A stretch of DNA of 21,946 nt from Deltaproteobacteria bacterium. Lineage in GTDB: Bacteria; Myxococcota_A; Polyangia; Haliangiales; Haliangiaceae. Below the pieces are notes generated by a model that saw only the letters and a program-made list of their open reading frames with translations, searched no databases and was not told the DNA's origin. The DNA is taken from positions 1-21,946 of the forward strand of contig JACCQV010001180.1 of assembly GCA_013813945.1 (NCBI GenBank), written 5' to 3'. Positions 6,649-15,858 of this stretch are shown here, in pieces (within the stretch, counting starts at the first letter, position 1; every line of letters begins with the position of its first letter). The translations under genes and the position numbers were made by a program.

Positions 6649-8067
6649 TCAGCGGCGTCGGCGACGGCGGGTCGTCGTGAGCCCGAACACGAGCGCGATG
6701 CAGATGAGGCCGAGCTGCGTGCTGCTGGATGATCCGCTCGCGCTGCAGATGCCATCATCCTTGGCCTCGGCGGGCCAGCACACGCCAGCGTTCGGTCCGC
6801 TGGCCACACAGCTGAACTCGGTCGGGCAGCTGTCACCGACGCCGGGGATACAGGCCTGCGTGCAGATCGACTTGTTCGCGGTTCCGGTGCAGATCTCCGA
6901 GAGGCAGTACTGCGGGAACGTGCACTCGTCTCCGAGCTCGCCGACGGGCGGCGCCCAGAAGCAGCGGCCCTGGTCGCACTGCTGCCCCGCGGCGCAGGTA
7001 TCCGCCGACGTGCACGGGGCGCCCTTGGTGACGGTGACCGTCGGAGCAATCGTCGTGACGTCGATGTCGTCCTTGGCCTTGACCACCAGATCGAGAACGC
7101 CATCGGGCACCTCGGGCGGAATCGGCATGCCGTACGTCGACTCGGGCTGACCGTTGGCGCCGAACGCGGCGCCGCGCGCCGTCTTCCACAGATAGCCGTT
7201 GATCCACAGCTCGACCGTCTTGATGCCGCGCTGGGCGGCGGCAGTCGCGAGCACCGAGGTGTTCGGCTGCACCTGTGTGTTCGGCAACGGCGCGGTCACG
7301 GTGACCGTCGGCGGCCGGGTGATCGGCGTGCCGGGACCGATCGCGCTGAGCAGCTTGAGGTGGGAATTCTGGAGCGCGCCGCACGAGCACGGGCGCGCGG
7401 AGCTCTCGCCACACGTTGCGGCATCGTTGCGGAAGAACTTCTGCCCGCCGCAGTCGTTGCGGTAGGTCATCGGATCGCGGCAGCCGGACGTGCCGTCGGC
7501 GAACGCATAGGTGTGGTCGAGACCGAACGAGTGACCGCTCTCCTGCGCCGCGACCGCGCACAGCTGGAACACGCGGTTGTTCGGACCGTAGTTGTTCGCG
7601 AACGTGTAGTTGATCGTGTAATTGTACGCGCCGCAGTCACCGGTGATCGGCGCGATGCCGCCGATGCCGCTGCGCCCGATCTCGCTCGGAGATCCCGCGA
7701 TGATCGACTCGTTGTACGCGACCCCGGGCACCGGCTGCGTGTCCGTGATCTGGATGTTGTACGGCGAGTACACCTCCTTCATGCACGTCACGATGGACGC
7801 CCACTCGGTGTCGCCCCACTCGAACTCGCTGATGAAGTACTCGCTCGCGGGGCCGACCGGAATCGAAGACTGGCGCGTGCGCGCGTCGTTGAGACCGCTC
7901 TTGACGACCCGACACCCGCCGACGCAGCGATTGAGGAACAGGGTCCCGACCGCAGTCACGTGTGGCTGCGGCGGAATGAGCACCGTCTCGAGCGGGCCCG
8001 CGGAGTCCGCCGCCGCCGGCGCGAGGAATGCGAACGTGACGAGCAGCGTCGCGAGCGAGCGGATCAA
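6649..8067 (-). CDS. Metzincin-like secreted protein with Gln in the zinc motif, MYXO-CTERM (paralog 1)
   Basis: A 472-residue protein. The start is a TTG at 8067 overlapping the previous stop as TTGA, with a GGTGGGG ribosome site. This gives a clean signal peptide (MIRSLATLLVTFAFLAPAAA); an ATG at 8145 would add 26 non-signal residues inside the previous gene. Domains: a Cys pair LNRCVGGCRVVKSG (46-58); a metzincin-like core with QESGHSFGLDH (Gln175, Glu176, His179, Gly182, His185) and Met-turn DPMTY (Met200); a Cys-rich strap CSCGALQNSH; an Ig-like domain about 253-348; a 10-Cys module about 352-430; then CSASGSSSS, a membrane helix and six Arg. The family normally has His where Gln175 stands. 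Likely secreted and surface-retained; protease activity is uncertain. Confidence 0.82.
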   Translation of the reverse strand: MIRSLATLLVTFAFLAPAAADSAGPLETVLIPPQPHVTAVGTLFLNRCVGGCRVVKSGLNDARTRQSSIPVGPASEYFISEFEWGDTEWASIVTCMKEVYSPYNIQITDTQPVPGVAYNESIIAGSPSEIGRSGIGGIAPITGDCGAYNYTINYTFANNYGPNNRVFQLCAVAAQESGHSFGLDHTYAFADGTSGCRDPMTYRNDCGGQKFFRNDAATCGESSARPCSCGALQNSHLKLLSAIGPGTPITRPPTVTVTAPLPNTQVQPNTSVLATAAAQRGIKTVELWINGYLWKTARGAAFGANGQPESTYGMPIPPEVPDGVLDLVVKAKDDIDVTTIAPTVTVTKGAPCTSADTCAAGQQCDQGRCFWAPPVGELGDECTFPQYCLSEICTGTANKSICTQACIPGVGDSCPTEFSCVASGPNAGVCWPAEAKDDGICSASGSSSSTQLGLICIALVFGLTTTRRRRRR

Positions 8068-9593
8068 CAGGACCCCACCGGCGCGCGGCGCCTGCGGGTG
8101 GCGATGAAGCCGAAGATCCCGAGGCCGAGCACGGCGGGCGCCCACGGCACGTCACCGGTGCCCGCGCTGCAGCACCCCGTGTCGGTGTCAGCAAAGAAGC
8201 ACACGCCCTTGCCGGGGTTGGTCTCGATGCACTCGAACTCGCCGCCCTCGGGGCAGCTGTCGAGCACGCCGGGAATGCAGGCCTGCGTGCAGATCGTCTG
8301 CTCCGTCGTGCCCTGGCAGATGCCGCTCTCGCAGAACTGCGGGAACGTGCAGTCGTCACCGATCTGCCCGGCGGGAGCCTCCCAGAAGCACTTGCCGTCC
8401 TCGCACAGCTGACCCTTGAGGCAGGTGTCCGCGGTCTGGCACGGCGCGCCCTTGTTCGCGGTGATCGTCGCCGAATCGGCGTAGAGGCCGAGATCATCGA
8501 GGGCGCGGACCCGGATGTCGTACTTGCTGTTCGGAACCATCGCCGGCACGAGCAGCGAGTAGGTGCCCTCGGGCTGACCGTTCGGACCGAACGCGTTGCC
8601 GACAACCTCCGCCCACTTGTAGTCGTTCAGGTAGAGCTCGAGCTTCGAGATGCCGCGCTTCGAGAACGCCGTCGCGGTGATCGAGATGCCGATCGAGCCG
8701 CCCGCCGGCATGTTGGCGCTGACCGTCGGCTTGGGGACCGTCGAGGTTCCGGCGCCGAACACCGAGAGCAGCTTGAGGTGCGAGTTCTGCGTCGCGCCGC
8801 ACGAGCACGGACGCGCGACATCTTCACCGCAGGTCGCCTGATCGTTGCGGAAGAACCGCTGGCCACCACAGTCCGTGCGATAGGTCATCGGGTCGTTGCA
8901 CGCCGAGCGGCCACCGGGGAACGAGTAGGAGTGATCGAGCGAGTACGAGTGCGCGCTCTCCTGCGCGATCACCTGGCACATGCGATGGATGCGGTTGATC
9001 CCGTTGCCACCGGTCGAGTTCGAGAACGTGAACGTCACCAGGTTGTCGACGGCGTTGCAGCCGACGCCCGGGGAGATGCCACCGATGCTGTTGTCGAGGC
9101 CCATCTGGCCGGGCGTCCCGCCAACGACCGCGTGGTGGAACGTCGCCGCCACCGGGCGCTGATCGGTCACCGTCGCGAGGAACGGCGAGTAGACCTCCTG
9201 GACGCACTTCACGACCTCGTCCCACTCGGCATCGGCGGCCGCGCCCGACAGGCCGTCACCGTTCTGGTACTCGGACAGCGTGTACTTGGTGCCCGCGGCG
9301 CCGTCGGGGATCGTCGAGGTCAGGTTGCTCGCCTGGTTGAGACCACCCTTGGTGATCTCGCAGGGGTTCGCGCCCGCACCCTTGTAGTTGGCGCGGCAGC
9401 GGTTGAGATAGATGATCGGCGACACGGTCGCGTGCGGCGGGACGATCTGGAGGGCCGACGGCGGGGTCTCGACGACCGGAAAGATCTTGCCCTCGAACGC
9501 CTCGGAGGCGGTGTCCCGGTTGGGATCCGCGACAACGGGGCTAGAGAACAGGGTCACGGCGACGAGCGCCAACGAAGGCACGATGCGGCTCAT
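8064..9593 (-). CDS. Metzincin-like secreted protein with Gln in the zinc motif, MYXO-CTERM (paralog 2)
   Basis: A 509-residue paralog with the same order of parts. Signal peptide about 1-22 (SLALVAVTLFSSPVVA). The N-terminal Cys segment LNRC-ANYKGAGANPC has a longer loop than in the other two. Core motif QESAHSYSLDH: Gln211, Glu212, His215, Ser218 in place of the usual Gly, His221; Met-turn DPMTY with Met236. An Ig-like domain spans about 288-381 and a Cys-rich module about 385-465. The C-terminus has GCCSAGTG, a hydrophobic helix and RRRR. Unlike its siblings, it then continues APVGSC beyond the Arg cluster, overlapping the next gene's start. A 99-bp gap separates it from paralog 3, so an internal promoter is possible. 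Confidence 0.83.
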   Translation of the reverse strand: MSRIVPSLALVAVTLFSSPVVADPNRDTASEAFEGKIFPVVETPPSALQIVPPHATVSPIIYLNRCRANYKGAGANPCEITKGGLNQASNLTSTIPDGAAGTKYTLSEYQNGDGLSGAAADAEWDEVVKCVQEVYSPFLATVTDQRPVAATFHHAVVGGTPGQMGLDNSIGGISPGVGCNAVDNLVTFTFSNSTGGNGINRIHRMCQVIAQESAHSYSLDHSYSFPGGRSACNDPMTYRTDCGGQRFFRNDQATCGEDVARPCSCGATQNSHLKLLSVFGAGTSTVPKPTVSANMPAGGSIGISITATAFSKRGISKLELYLNDYKWAEVVGNAFGPNGQPEGTYSLLVPAMVPNSKYDIRVRALDDLGLYADSATITANKGAPCQTADTCLKGQLCEDGKCFWEAPAGQIGDDCTFPQFCESGICQGTTEQTICTQACIPGVLDSCPEGGEFECIETNPGKGVCFFADTDTGCCSAGTGDVPWAPAVLGLGIFGFIATRRRRAPVGSC

Positions 9594-9692
9594 AGGCCAG
9601 GCGATACTACAAACCGGCGTCCCCGGTCAGCAGCATTCGTCACGCGGTCCGGCCATGGCGCCAACACACTCCAACAGAGTGAGATGCTGACG

Positions 9693-11159
9693 TTATCGAC
9701 GGCGTCGGCGGCGCACGGTGAACGCGAGGATGGCCACCGCGAGGCCGCCGTGGACCCAGGGGCCGGAGGCTCCCGAGCCGACGCTGCAGCAGCTGCCGTC
9801 CTCGACGAAGCAGATCCCCATGCCCTCCCCCGAGGCGATGCAGACGAGATCGTTGGCGCAGGTGTTGGTGCCAGCCGGGTCGCAGGGCTCGGTGCAGACC
9901 TGGAGGTCAGATGTCCCGCGGCACAGACCGCTCTTGCAGAACTGTGCGTAGGGACACTCATCCCCGATCTCGCCGGTCGGCGGCTCCCAGAAACACTTAC
10001 CCTCCTCGCACTGCTGTCCCGTCGCGCACGTGTCAGCCGACGTGCACGGAGCGCCCTTGGTCACGGTGACAATGCCCGAATCCGTGAACGCGCCGAGGTT
10101 GTCGTAGGCGCGAAGCTGAACGTCGAGGATGCTGTCCGGCACCCCCGGCGGGACCTGCATCGAGTACGTGCCGTTGGGATCCTGGCCGTTCATCCCGAAC
10201 GGCAGACCGGCGACCTCGGCCCACCCCGCGCCGTTGAGCCGGAGCTCGACGCGTCGGATGCCGCGCTTGGAGCCGGCCGTTCCGCCGACGGTGGTCGTGA
10301 AGCCACTCGTCGCCGTGGGCAACGTGATCGAGACGGTCGGATCGCCGGTGATCGGGGTCCCCTCGCCAAACACGGTGCGCAGCTTCTGGTGCGAGTTCTG
10401 CGTGGTGCCGCACCGGCATGGCCGAGCCGAGTTCTCACCGCACGTCGCGCTCTGGTTGCGGAAGAACCGCTGACCACCGCAGTCGACGCGATAGGTCATC
10501 GGATCGCTGCACGCGGAACGCCCGTCGCTGAACGCGTACTGGTGATCGAGTCCGAACGCGTGCGCGCTCTCCTGCGAGACCGTCCAGCACAACGTCTGCA
10601 CGCGCGCGGGATCGACGAGCGAGTGCTGGTTCGCGAACGAGAACGAGATGACGTTGTTCTGCGGGCTACAGTCGCCCGCGAGCGGCGCGATGCCGAGGAT
10701 GTCGTTGCCCTGCCCGACGTTGCCGGGCCGACCCGCGAGGATCGCCAGGTGATACGGCCCGTTCGCCGGCCGCGCGTCGGTGACGGTGACGTTGAACGGC
10801 GAGTAGACCTCCTGCACGCACTGCACGACTGCGTTCCACTCGGCATCGGCCAGCGCACCCGTCATCCCCGCCGAGTTGACGAACTCGTCGACGGTCGACT
10901 CGGCGGCCGCCGGGATGGTCGAGACCGAGTTGGCCGCGTCGTTCGAACCCTTCGTGATCCGACACCCACCGCGGCAGCGTTCGAGGACGAGCGTGTTCGA
11001 GATCGGCGCGTGCGGAGCGGCCGGAACCTCGACGGTGATCCGGCGCCCGGCGTTTCCTGCGACCGTGAGGGGCGCGGCGACGCTCGGGGTCGCGAGCGCG
11101 AGCAGGATCAGCACACCGCGAACGACCATGCGTATCCAGTAGAGCACAGAGCCCCTCAT
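9693..11159 (-). CDS. Metzincin-like secreted protein with Gln in the zinc motif, MYXO-CTERM (paralog 3)
   Basis: A 488-residue paralog. The ATG at 11159 overlaps the kinase stop as ATGA; Met11 (11129), which gives MVVRGVLILLALATPSVAA, is an alternative with a shorter signal peptide. Parts: Cys pair LERCRGGCRITKG (59-71); core motif QESAHAFGLDH (Gln196, Glu197, His200, Gly203, His206); Met-turn DPMTY (Met221); Cys strap RPCRCGTTQNSH; Ig-like domain about 273-367; Cys-rich module about 371-450; GSCCSVGSG, membrane helix and RRRRRR. All residues of HExxHxxGxxH are kept except the first His. The overlap suggests it is translated with the kinase, placing secreted products under the same control as a sensor. 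Confidence 0.84.
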   Translation of the reverse strand: MRGSVLYWIRMVVRGVLILLALATPSVAAPLTVAGNAGRRITVEVPAAPHAPISNTLVLERCRGGCRITKGSNDAANSVSTIPAAAESTVDEFVNSAGMTGALADAEWNAVVQCVQEVYSPFNVTVTDARPANGPYHLAILAGRPGNVGQGNDILGIAPLAGDCSPQNNVISFSFANQHSLVDPARVQTLCWTVSQESAHAFGLDHQYAFSDGRSACSDPMTYRVDCGGQRFFRNQSATCGENSARPCRCGTTQNSHQKLRTVFGEGTPITGDPTVSITLPTATSGFTTTVGGTAGSKRGIRRVELRLNGAGWAEVAGLPFGMNGQDPNGTYSMQVPPGVPDSILDVQLRAYDNLGAFTDSGIVTVTKGAPCTSADTCATGQQCEEGKCFWEPPTGEIGDECPYAQFCKSGLCRGTSDLQVCTEPCDPAGTNTCANDLVCIASGEGMGICFVEDGSCCSVGSGASGPWVHGGLAVAILAFTVRRRRRR

Positions 11160-12937
11160 CGGAGATCGATGTTGGAACGCGGAGCCTCCCGGCGGCCGAC
11201 GATCCGGGGTGACAGATTCAACACGCCCTCGGCCCAGCCCACCTGCACCTCGACATCGAGCTGCTCGGGTCCGCTCGGGAACCGGATCCGCACGACGGCG
11301 AGCTCGAGGCATAGCCGCAACGACGGCGAGCTCTCCCCGCTCGCGGTGGCGGAGTGCGAAATCCCTTCGGGGTTGACCGTAAGCCGCACCAGCATGTTCG
11401 CCTCGCGGTGCATGTTGCCGAGGTCGTCGCGGCGCTCCGCCCACTCGGCAAAGCACCCATCGAAGATACCCTCGGAGTTGATCAGCGTCTGGTTGACCTG
11501 AAACTCCTGCGAAGGCCTCTTCGTCGGGGGCGACACGACCGCTTCTGGCTTCTTGGCTTCGAGCTCGGTGACCTTGCGGAGGAGGTTCTGGATCTGCTCG
11601 TCCTTCGCGGTGAGCTCCTTCTCCAGCCGCGGCAAGTCCACCGAGCGCTTCTGGAGCTCATCGAACAGAATCCGCCGCTCTTTTTCGATCTGGTTGATCT
11701 GCACCTTGAGCGCGTTGATCTCCTGGAACAGCAGATCGCGATCATCGGGTGGCAGGTTCTCCGGCGTCGGATCCTTCTGCGCGACGACCGCGGCCGCAGC
11801 GCCGGTGACGAGCAACAGGCCACCGAGTGCGAACGCAACCGTCCGCGCCGAGATCCGAGGCGCCGGCGGCACGAGCTCGCCCATCAGCTGCGCCATCGTC
11901 GGCCAGCGCTTTGCGCGATCGCGCTCGAGCCCGCGGGCGACCGCGCGGTTGATGTTCGCCGGCACGCGCGTGTTCTCCGGGGGCGGCAGTGCCTTGTCTC
12001 CGTTCTCCAGCATCGAGACACTGGTCGAGCCGGGGAGCGGGTGCTCGCCGTACAGCGCCTCGTGGAGCGCGACGCAAAAGCTGAACTGATCGGACCGCGC
12101 ATCGATATCGGGGCCGGTGAGCTGCTCCGGCGGCATGTAGCGCGGCGTACCGAGCACCGTGCCCGTCGCGGTGAGCTGCGAGTTGAGCGCGGTCGGCATC
12201 TGCGGGGTCACACCGCGGCCGGACTCCTCGTCGAGGTGCGCGATCAGCGATCGCGCGAGGCCGAAGTCCGTCACCCGAACGCGGCCATCGCCACCGACGA
12301 GAACGTTGTCAGGCTTGAAGTCGCGGTGCAGGAGCCCGACCGAGTGTGCGGCGACGAGCCCGCGCGCCGCCTGGAGGAACACGTCGATGATCTCGCGCCA
12401 GGTTCGCGGCCAGCGCTTGAGCCAGGTCGTGAGCGTATCGCCTTCGACGAACTCCATCGCGATGTAGAGATCGCCGTCATCGGTCGTGCCGACGTCGTAG
12501 ACGCCGACGACGTTCGGGTGCGAGAGCTGGGCAATTGCCTGCGCCTCGCGCTGCAGCCGCTTGCGGGCATCCTTCGTCGCGAGCTGGATCCCCGAGCGCA
12601 GCAGCTTGAGTGCGACCTTGCGATCGAGCTGCGGATCGTAGGCGGCGAACACGACGCCCATGCCGCCGGTGCCGAGCGTCGACAGCACGAGGTAGCGCCC
12701 GACGCGATCTCCGACCGAGAGGGTTCTCTTCGGCAGCTCCGCGACCTGCGAGGCGGTCAGCCGCTCGTGCTTGACGGTCTTGACGTTGGAGTCCGCCATC
12801 GCGTCCTGAGCCATCGCTGCGACCAGTGCGCGGCAATCGCGGCAGCCGGCGAGGTGTCCCTCGACACGGGTCAGCAGGCTCGGTGGGAGGGCGCCCGAGA
12901 CGAACTCGGAGACCGCATTGTCATCGAGGCACTGCAC
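11156..12937 (-). CDS. Transmembrane Ser/Thr protein kinase with Zn-finger, coiled coil and AgmX-like C-terminus
   Basis: 593 residues from a GTG at 12937, chosen because CLDDNAVSEFVSG is the usual start of such kinases; an ATG at 13042 would add 35 unlikely residues. An anti-sigma-like Zn-binding motif HLAGCRDC lies at 28-35. The kinase domain covers about 80-355: P-loop GTGGMG (89-94), Lys111, Glu131, catalytic HRDFKPDN (204-211), DFG (224-226), MPPEQ (268-272). All catalytic residues are present. A single membrane helix follows (about 366-386), then a heptad coiled coil (about 400-463) and a C-terminal domain (about 484-575; C495 and C543, RIRFPSGPEQLDVEVQVGW) like the AgmX/PglI or TonB-type C-terminal domains of myxobacteria. 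The kinase faces the cytoplasm and the tail the periplasm. It heads the operon of three metzincin-like genes and is divergent from fusA. Confidence 0.9.
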   Translation of the reverse strand: MQCLDDNAVSEFVSGALPPSLLTRVEGHLAGCRDCRALVAAMAQDAMADSNVKTVKHERLTASQVAELPKRTLSVGDRVGRYLVLSTLGTGGMGVVFAAYDPQLDRKVALKLLRSGIQLATKDARKRLQREAQAIAQLSHPNVVGVYDVGTTDDGDLYIAMEFVEGDTLTTWLKRWPRTWREIIDVFLQAARGLVAAHSVGLLHRDFKPDNVLVGGDGRVRVTDFGLARSLIAHLDEESGRGVTPQMPTALNSQLTATGTVLGTPRYMPPEQLTGPDIDARSDQFSFCVALHEALYGEHPLPGSTSVSMLENGDKALPPPENTRVPANINRAVARGLERDRAKRWPTMAQLMGELVPPAPRISARTVAFALGGLLLVTGAAAAVVAQKDPTPENLPPDDRDLLFQEINALKVQINQIEKERRILFDELQKRSVDLPRLEKELTAKDEQIQNLLRKVTELEAKKPEAVVSPPTKRPSQEFQVNQTLINSEGIFDGCFAEWAERRDDLGNMHREANMLVRLTVNPEGISHSATASGESSPSLRLCLELAVVRIRFPSGPEQLDVEVQVGWAEGVLNLSPRIVGRREAPRSNIDLR

Positions 12938-13013
12938 CGAGCTTCGAAGGGTAGCAAACAGCTCCCGGCAAACCGTTGAAATGCTATGACGTCTCGCTGG
13001 GGTCAGCCGGCCC

Positions 13014-13070
13014 TTGCAATGGCCGGCCGTACAAGGTAGCAATCCCGCGCGTTTATCTCTTTTCTGGGAG
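13014..13070 (+). promoter_or_regulatory. Candidate promoter and ribosome site of the EF-G gene
   Basis: In the 140-bp divergent gap with the kinase gene, TTGCAA (13014-13019) and TAGCAA (13037-13042) are 17 bp apart and could be -35 and -10 boxes; the -10 match is weak. GGGAG at 13066-13070 sits 7 bases before the GTG at 13078 and is a convincing ribosome site. The ribosome site decides the start; the promoter boxes are tentative. Confidence 0.35.
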
Positions 13071-13077
13071 TCGTCAC

Positions 13078-15206
<2,129 letters not shown>

Positions 15207-15216
<10 letters not shown>

Positions 15217-15228
15217 GACCACTTCTTC
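15207..15228 (+). terminator. Hairpin over the EF-G stop codon
   Basis: GAAGAAGT (15207-15214) and ACTTCTTC (15221-15228) form a perfect 8-bp stem with loop AAGACC. The TAA stop (15214-15216) is at the top of the stem. The following bases are CTGCGTTCATTC, only weakly T-rich. It may be the first part of a two-hairpin terminator or an mRNA-end stabiliser. Confidence 0.4.
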
Positions 15229-15240
15229 CTGCGTTCATTC

Positions 15241-15273
15241 CCGGCGCGCTCGCAAATTTTGGCGGCGCGCCGG
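15241..15273 (+). terminator. GC-rich hairpin downstream of the EF-G gene
   Basis: CCGGCGCGC (15241-15249) and GCGCGCCGG (15265-15273) form a perfect 9-bp stem. An inner CGC/GCG pair with one bulged T leaves the loop AAATTTTG. It lies 24 bp after the EF-G stop. The position and strength fit a transcription terminator, although no T-tract follows. Confidence 0.5.
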
Positions 15274-15310
15274 TGTCCGTTTCGGTGTGTCCAACGGGTT
15301 CGCTGGGTAG

Positions 15311-15460
15311 CGTGCGCGCGATGTCGACCTGCTCGAGACCAATCGCGGCGTGATGTCGTTGCACGCGGAGCTCGAAGATCGCGCCGAGTATCAGCGGCAA
15401 GCAGTCGCCACGATCAGCGAGCTCCGGCTAGCGCACGCCGAGGCCGTCAAAGCGCCGTAG
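15311..15460 (+). pseudogene. Remnant of a sensor-kinase linker region
   Basis: A 49-codon open stretch lies between an in-frame TAG (15308-15310) and a TAG at 15458-15460. It contains DVDLLETNRGVMSLHAELEDRAEYQRQA, which resembles the coiled linker (typically E-TNRGVVALYAELD-KAE) that precedes the histidine-kinase core in many hybrid sensor kinases and the output domain in SpoIIE/RsbU-type proteins. Nothing before the TAG looks like the rest of such a protein, and the kinase core that should follow is missing. The only starts are a GTG at 15350 and an ATG at 15353 in the middle of the motif, without a ribosome site. I read it as a decayed or truncated gene copy; a very small functional coiled peptide is the alternative. 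Confidence 0.5.
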
Positions 15461-15462
15461 CG

Positions 15463-15717
15463 TTACCCCCTGCGTCGGCCGATGACCGCGCGGTATCCTG
15501 CGAGCAGGATCAGCGAGCCGACGATCGACGCGATGATGCCGGCGGCCTCGCCATGCGAGTACCAGCCCATGGAGCGGCCCAGGAAGCCGGCGATCAGGGA
15601 GCCGGCAACACCGATCAGCATTGTGATCAGAATGCCGCCGGGATCCTTGCCCGGCATGATGGCCTTGGCAACCGCGCCAATAACGAGACCGATGATGAGC
15701 ATCCATAGAATGTGCAT
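15463..15717 (-). CDS. GlsB/YeaQ/YmgE-family small membrane protein
   Basis: An 84-residue protein made of three hydrophobic segments (about 3-20, 27-47, 57-77) with Gly-rich turns, ending in RRRG. The motif GAVAKAIMPGKDPGGILITMLIGVAGSLIAGFLGRSMGWY is the hallmark of the transglycosylase-associated (GlsB/YeaQ/YmgE) family, whose members are small inner-membrane proteins induced by stress. No enzymatic activity is established for the family. GGAG lies three bases before the ATG. It stands alone, its stop codon two bases from that of the kinase-linker remnant on the other strand. Confidence 0.92.
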   Translation of the reverse strand: MHILWMLIIGLVIGAVAKAIMPGKDPGGILITMLIGVAGSLIAGFLGRSMGWYSHGEAAGIIASIVGSLILLAGYRAVIGRRRG

Positions 15718-15783
15718 GCTCCGCGCTACTGCGTGATGCGTGCCGACCTTGTGTGCAACTCCCAGAGGCCTTTCCGGGGCCTA

Positions 15784-15801
15784 CCCGGGGCTTACCCCGG
15801 G
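15784..15801 (-). terminator. GC hairpin after the REC-GAF gene
   Basis: CCCGGGG (15784-15790), CTTA, CCCCGGG (15795-15801) is a perfect 7-bp stem with a 4-base loop. On the minus strand it follows the REC-GAF stop by about 57 bases and is followed by a second short stem (AGGCC...GGCCT, about 15764-15782). No T-tract is present. It lies in the 141-bp gap (15718-15858) that also carries the promoter of the small membrane protein gene, and it would isolate the two transcripts. No gene is seen in this gap. Confidence 0.4.
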
Positions 15802-15858
15802 CCAGAACGCCCTTCGCTGCGCGCCGCAGCACAACTGCGCGTCTACCGCACGCCCCGG

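Noticed and set aside
8068..8145. Upstream ATG for paralog 1 at 8145
   Set aside because: It would add 26 Arg-rich residues before the signal peptide, inside the paralog 2 gene. The TTG at 8067 has a ribosome site and a direct signal peptide.
9594..9692. 99-bp gap between paralogs 3 and 2 as a regulatory RNA or small gene
   Set aside because: Only weak 5-bp inverted repeats and no open frame with a ribosome site. A minor promoter is possible but cannot be supported.
8778..11501. A 907-codon open frame on the plus strand, opposite the metzincin-like genes
   Set aside because: It is antisense to clear paralogous genes, has a monotonous Arg/Ala/Asp-rich composition and no domain motif. It is a product of high GC at third positions.
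11354..12979. A 541-codon plus-strand open frame opposite the kinase
   Set aside because: Antisense to a kinase with all catalytic motifs; Arg/Asp/Val-rich with no domain.
12938..13042. Upstream ATG for the kinase at 13042
   Set aside because: The extra 35 residues show no conserved feature and would extend across most of the divergent gap with the EF-G gene. The GTG at 12937 gives the usual kinase N-terminus, though its ribosome site is weak.
12976..13077. Upstream ATG for the EF-G gene at 12976
   Set aside because: The extra 34 residues are unlike any EF-G start, and GGGAG precedes the GTG at 13078 at proper spacing.
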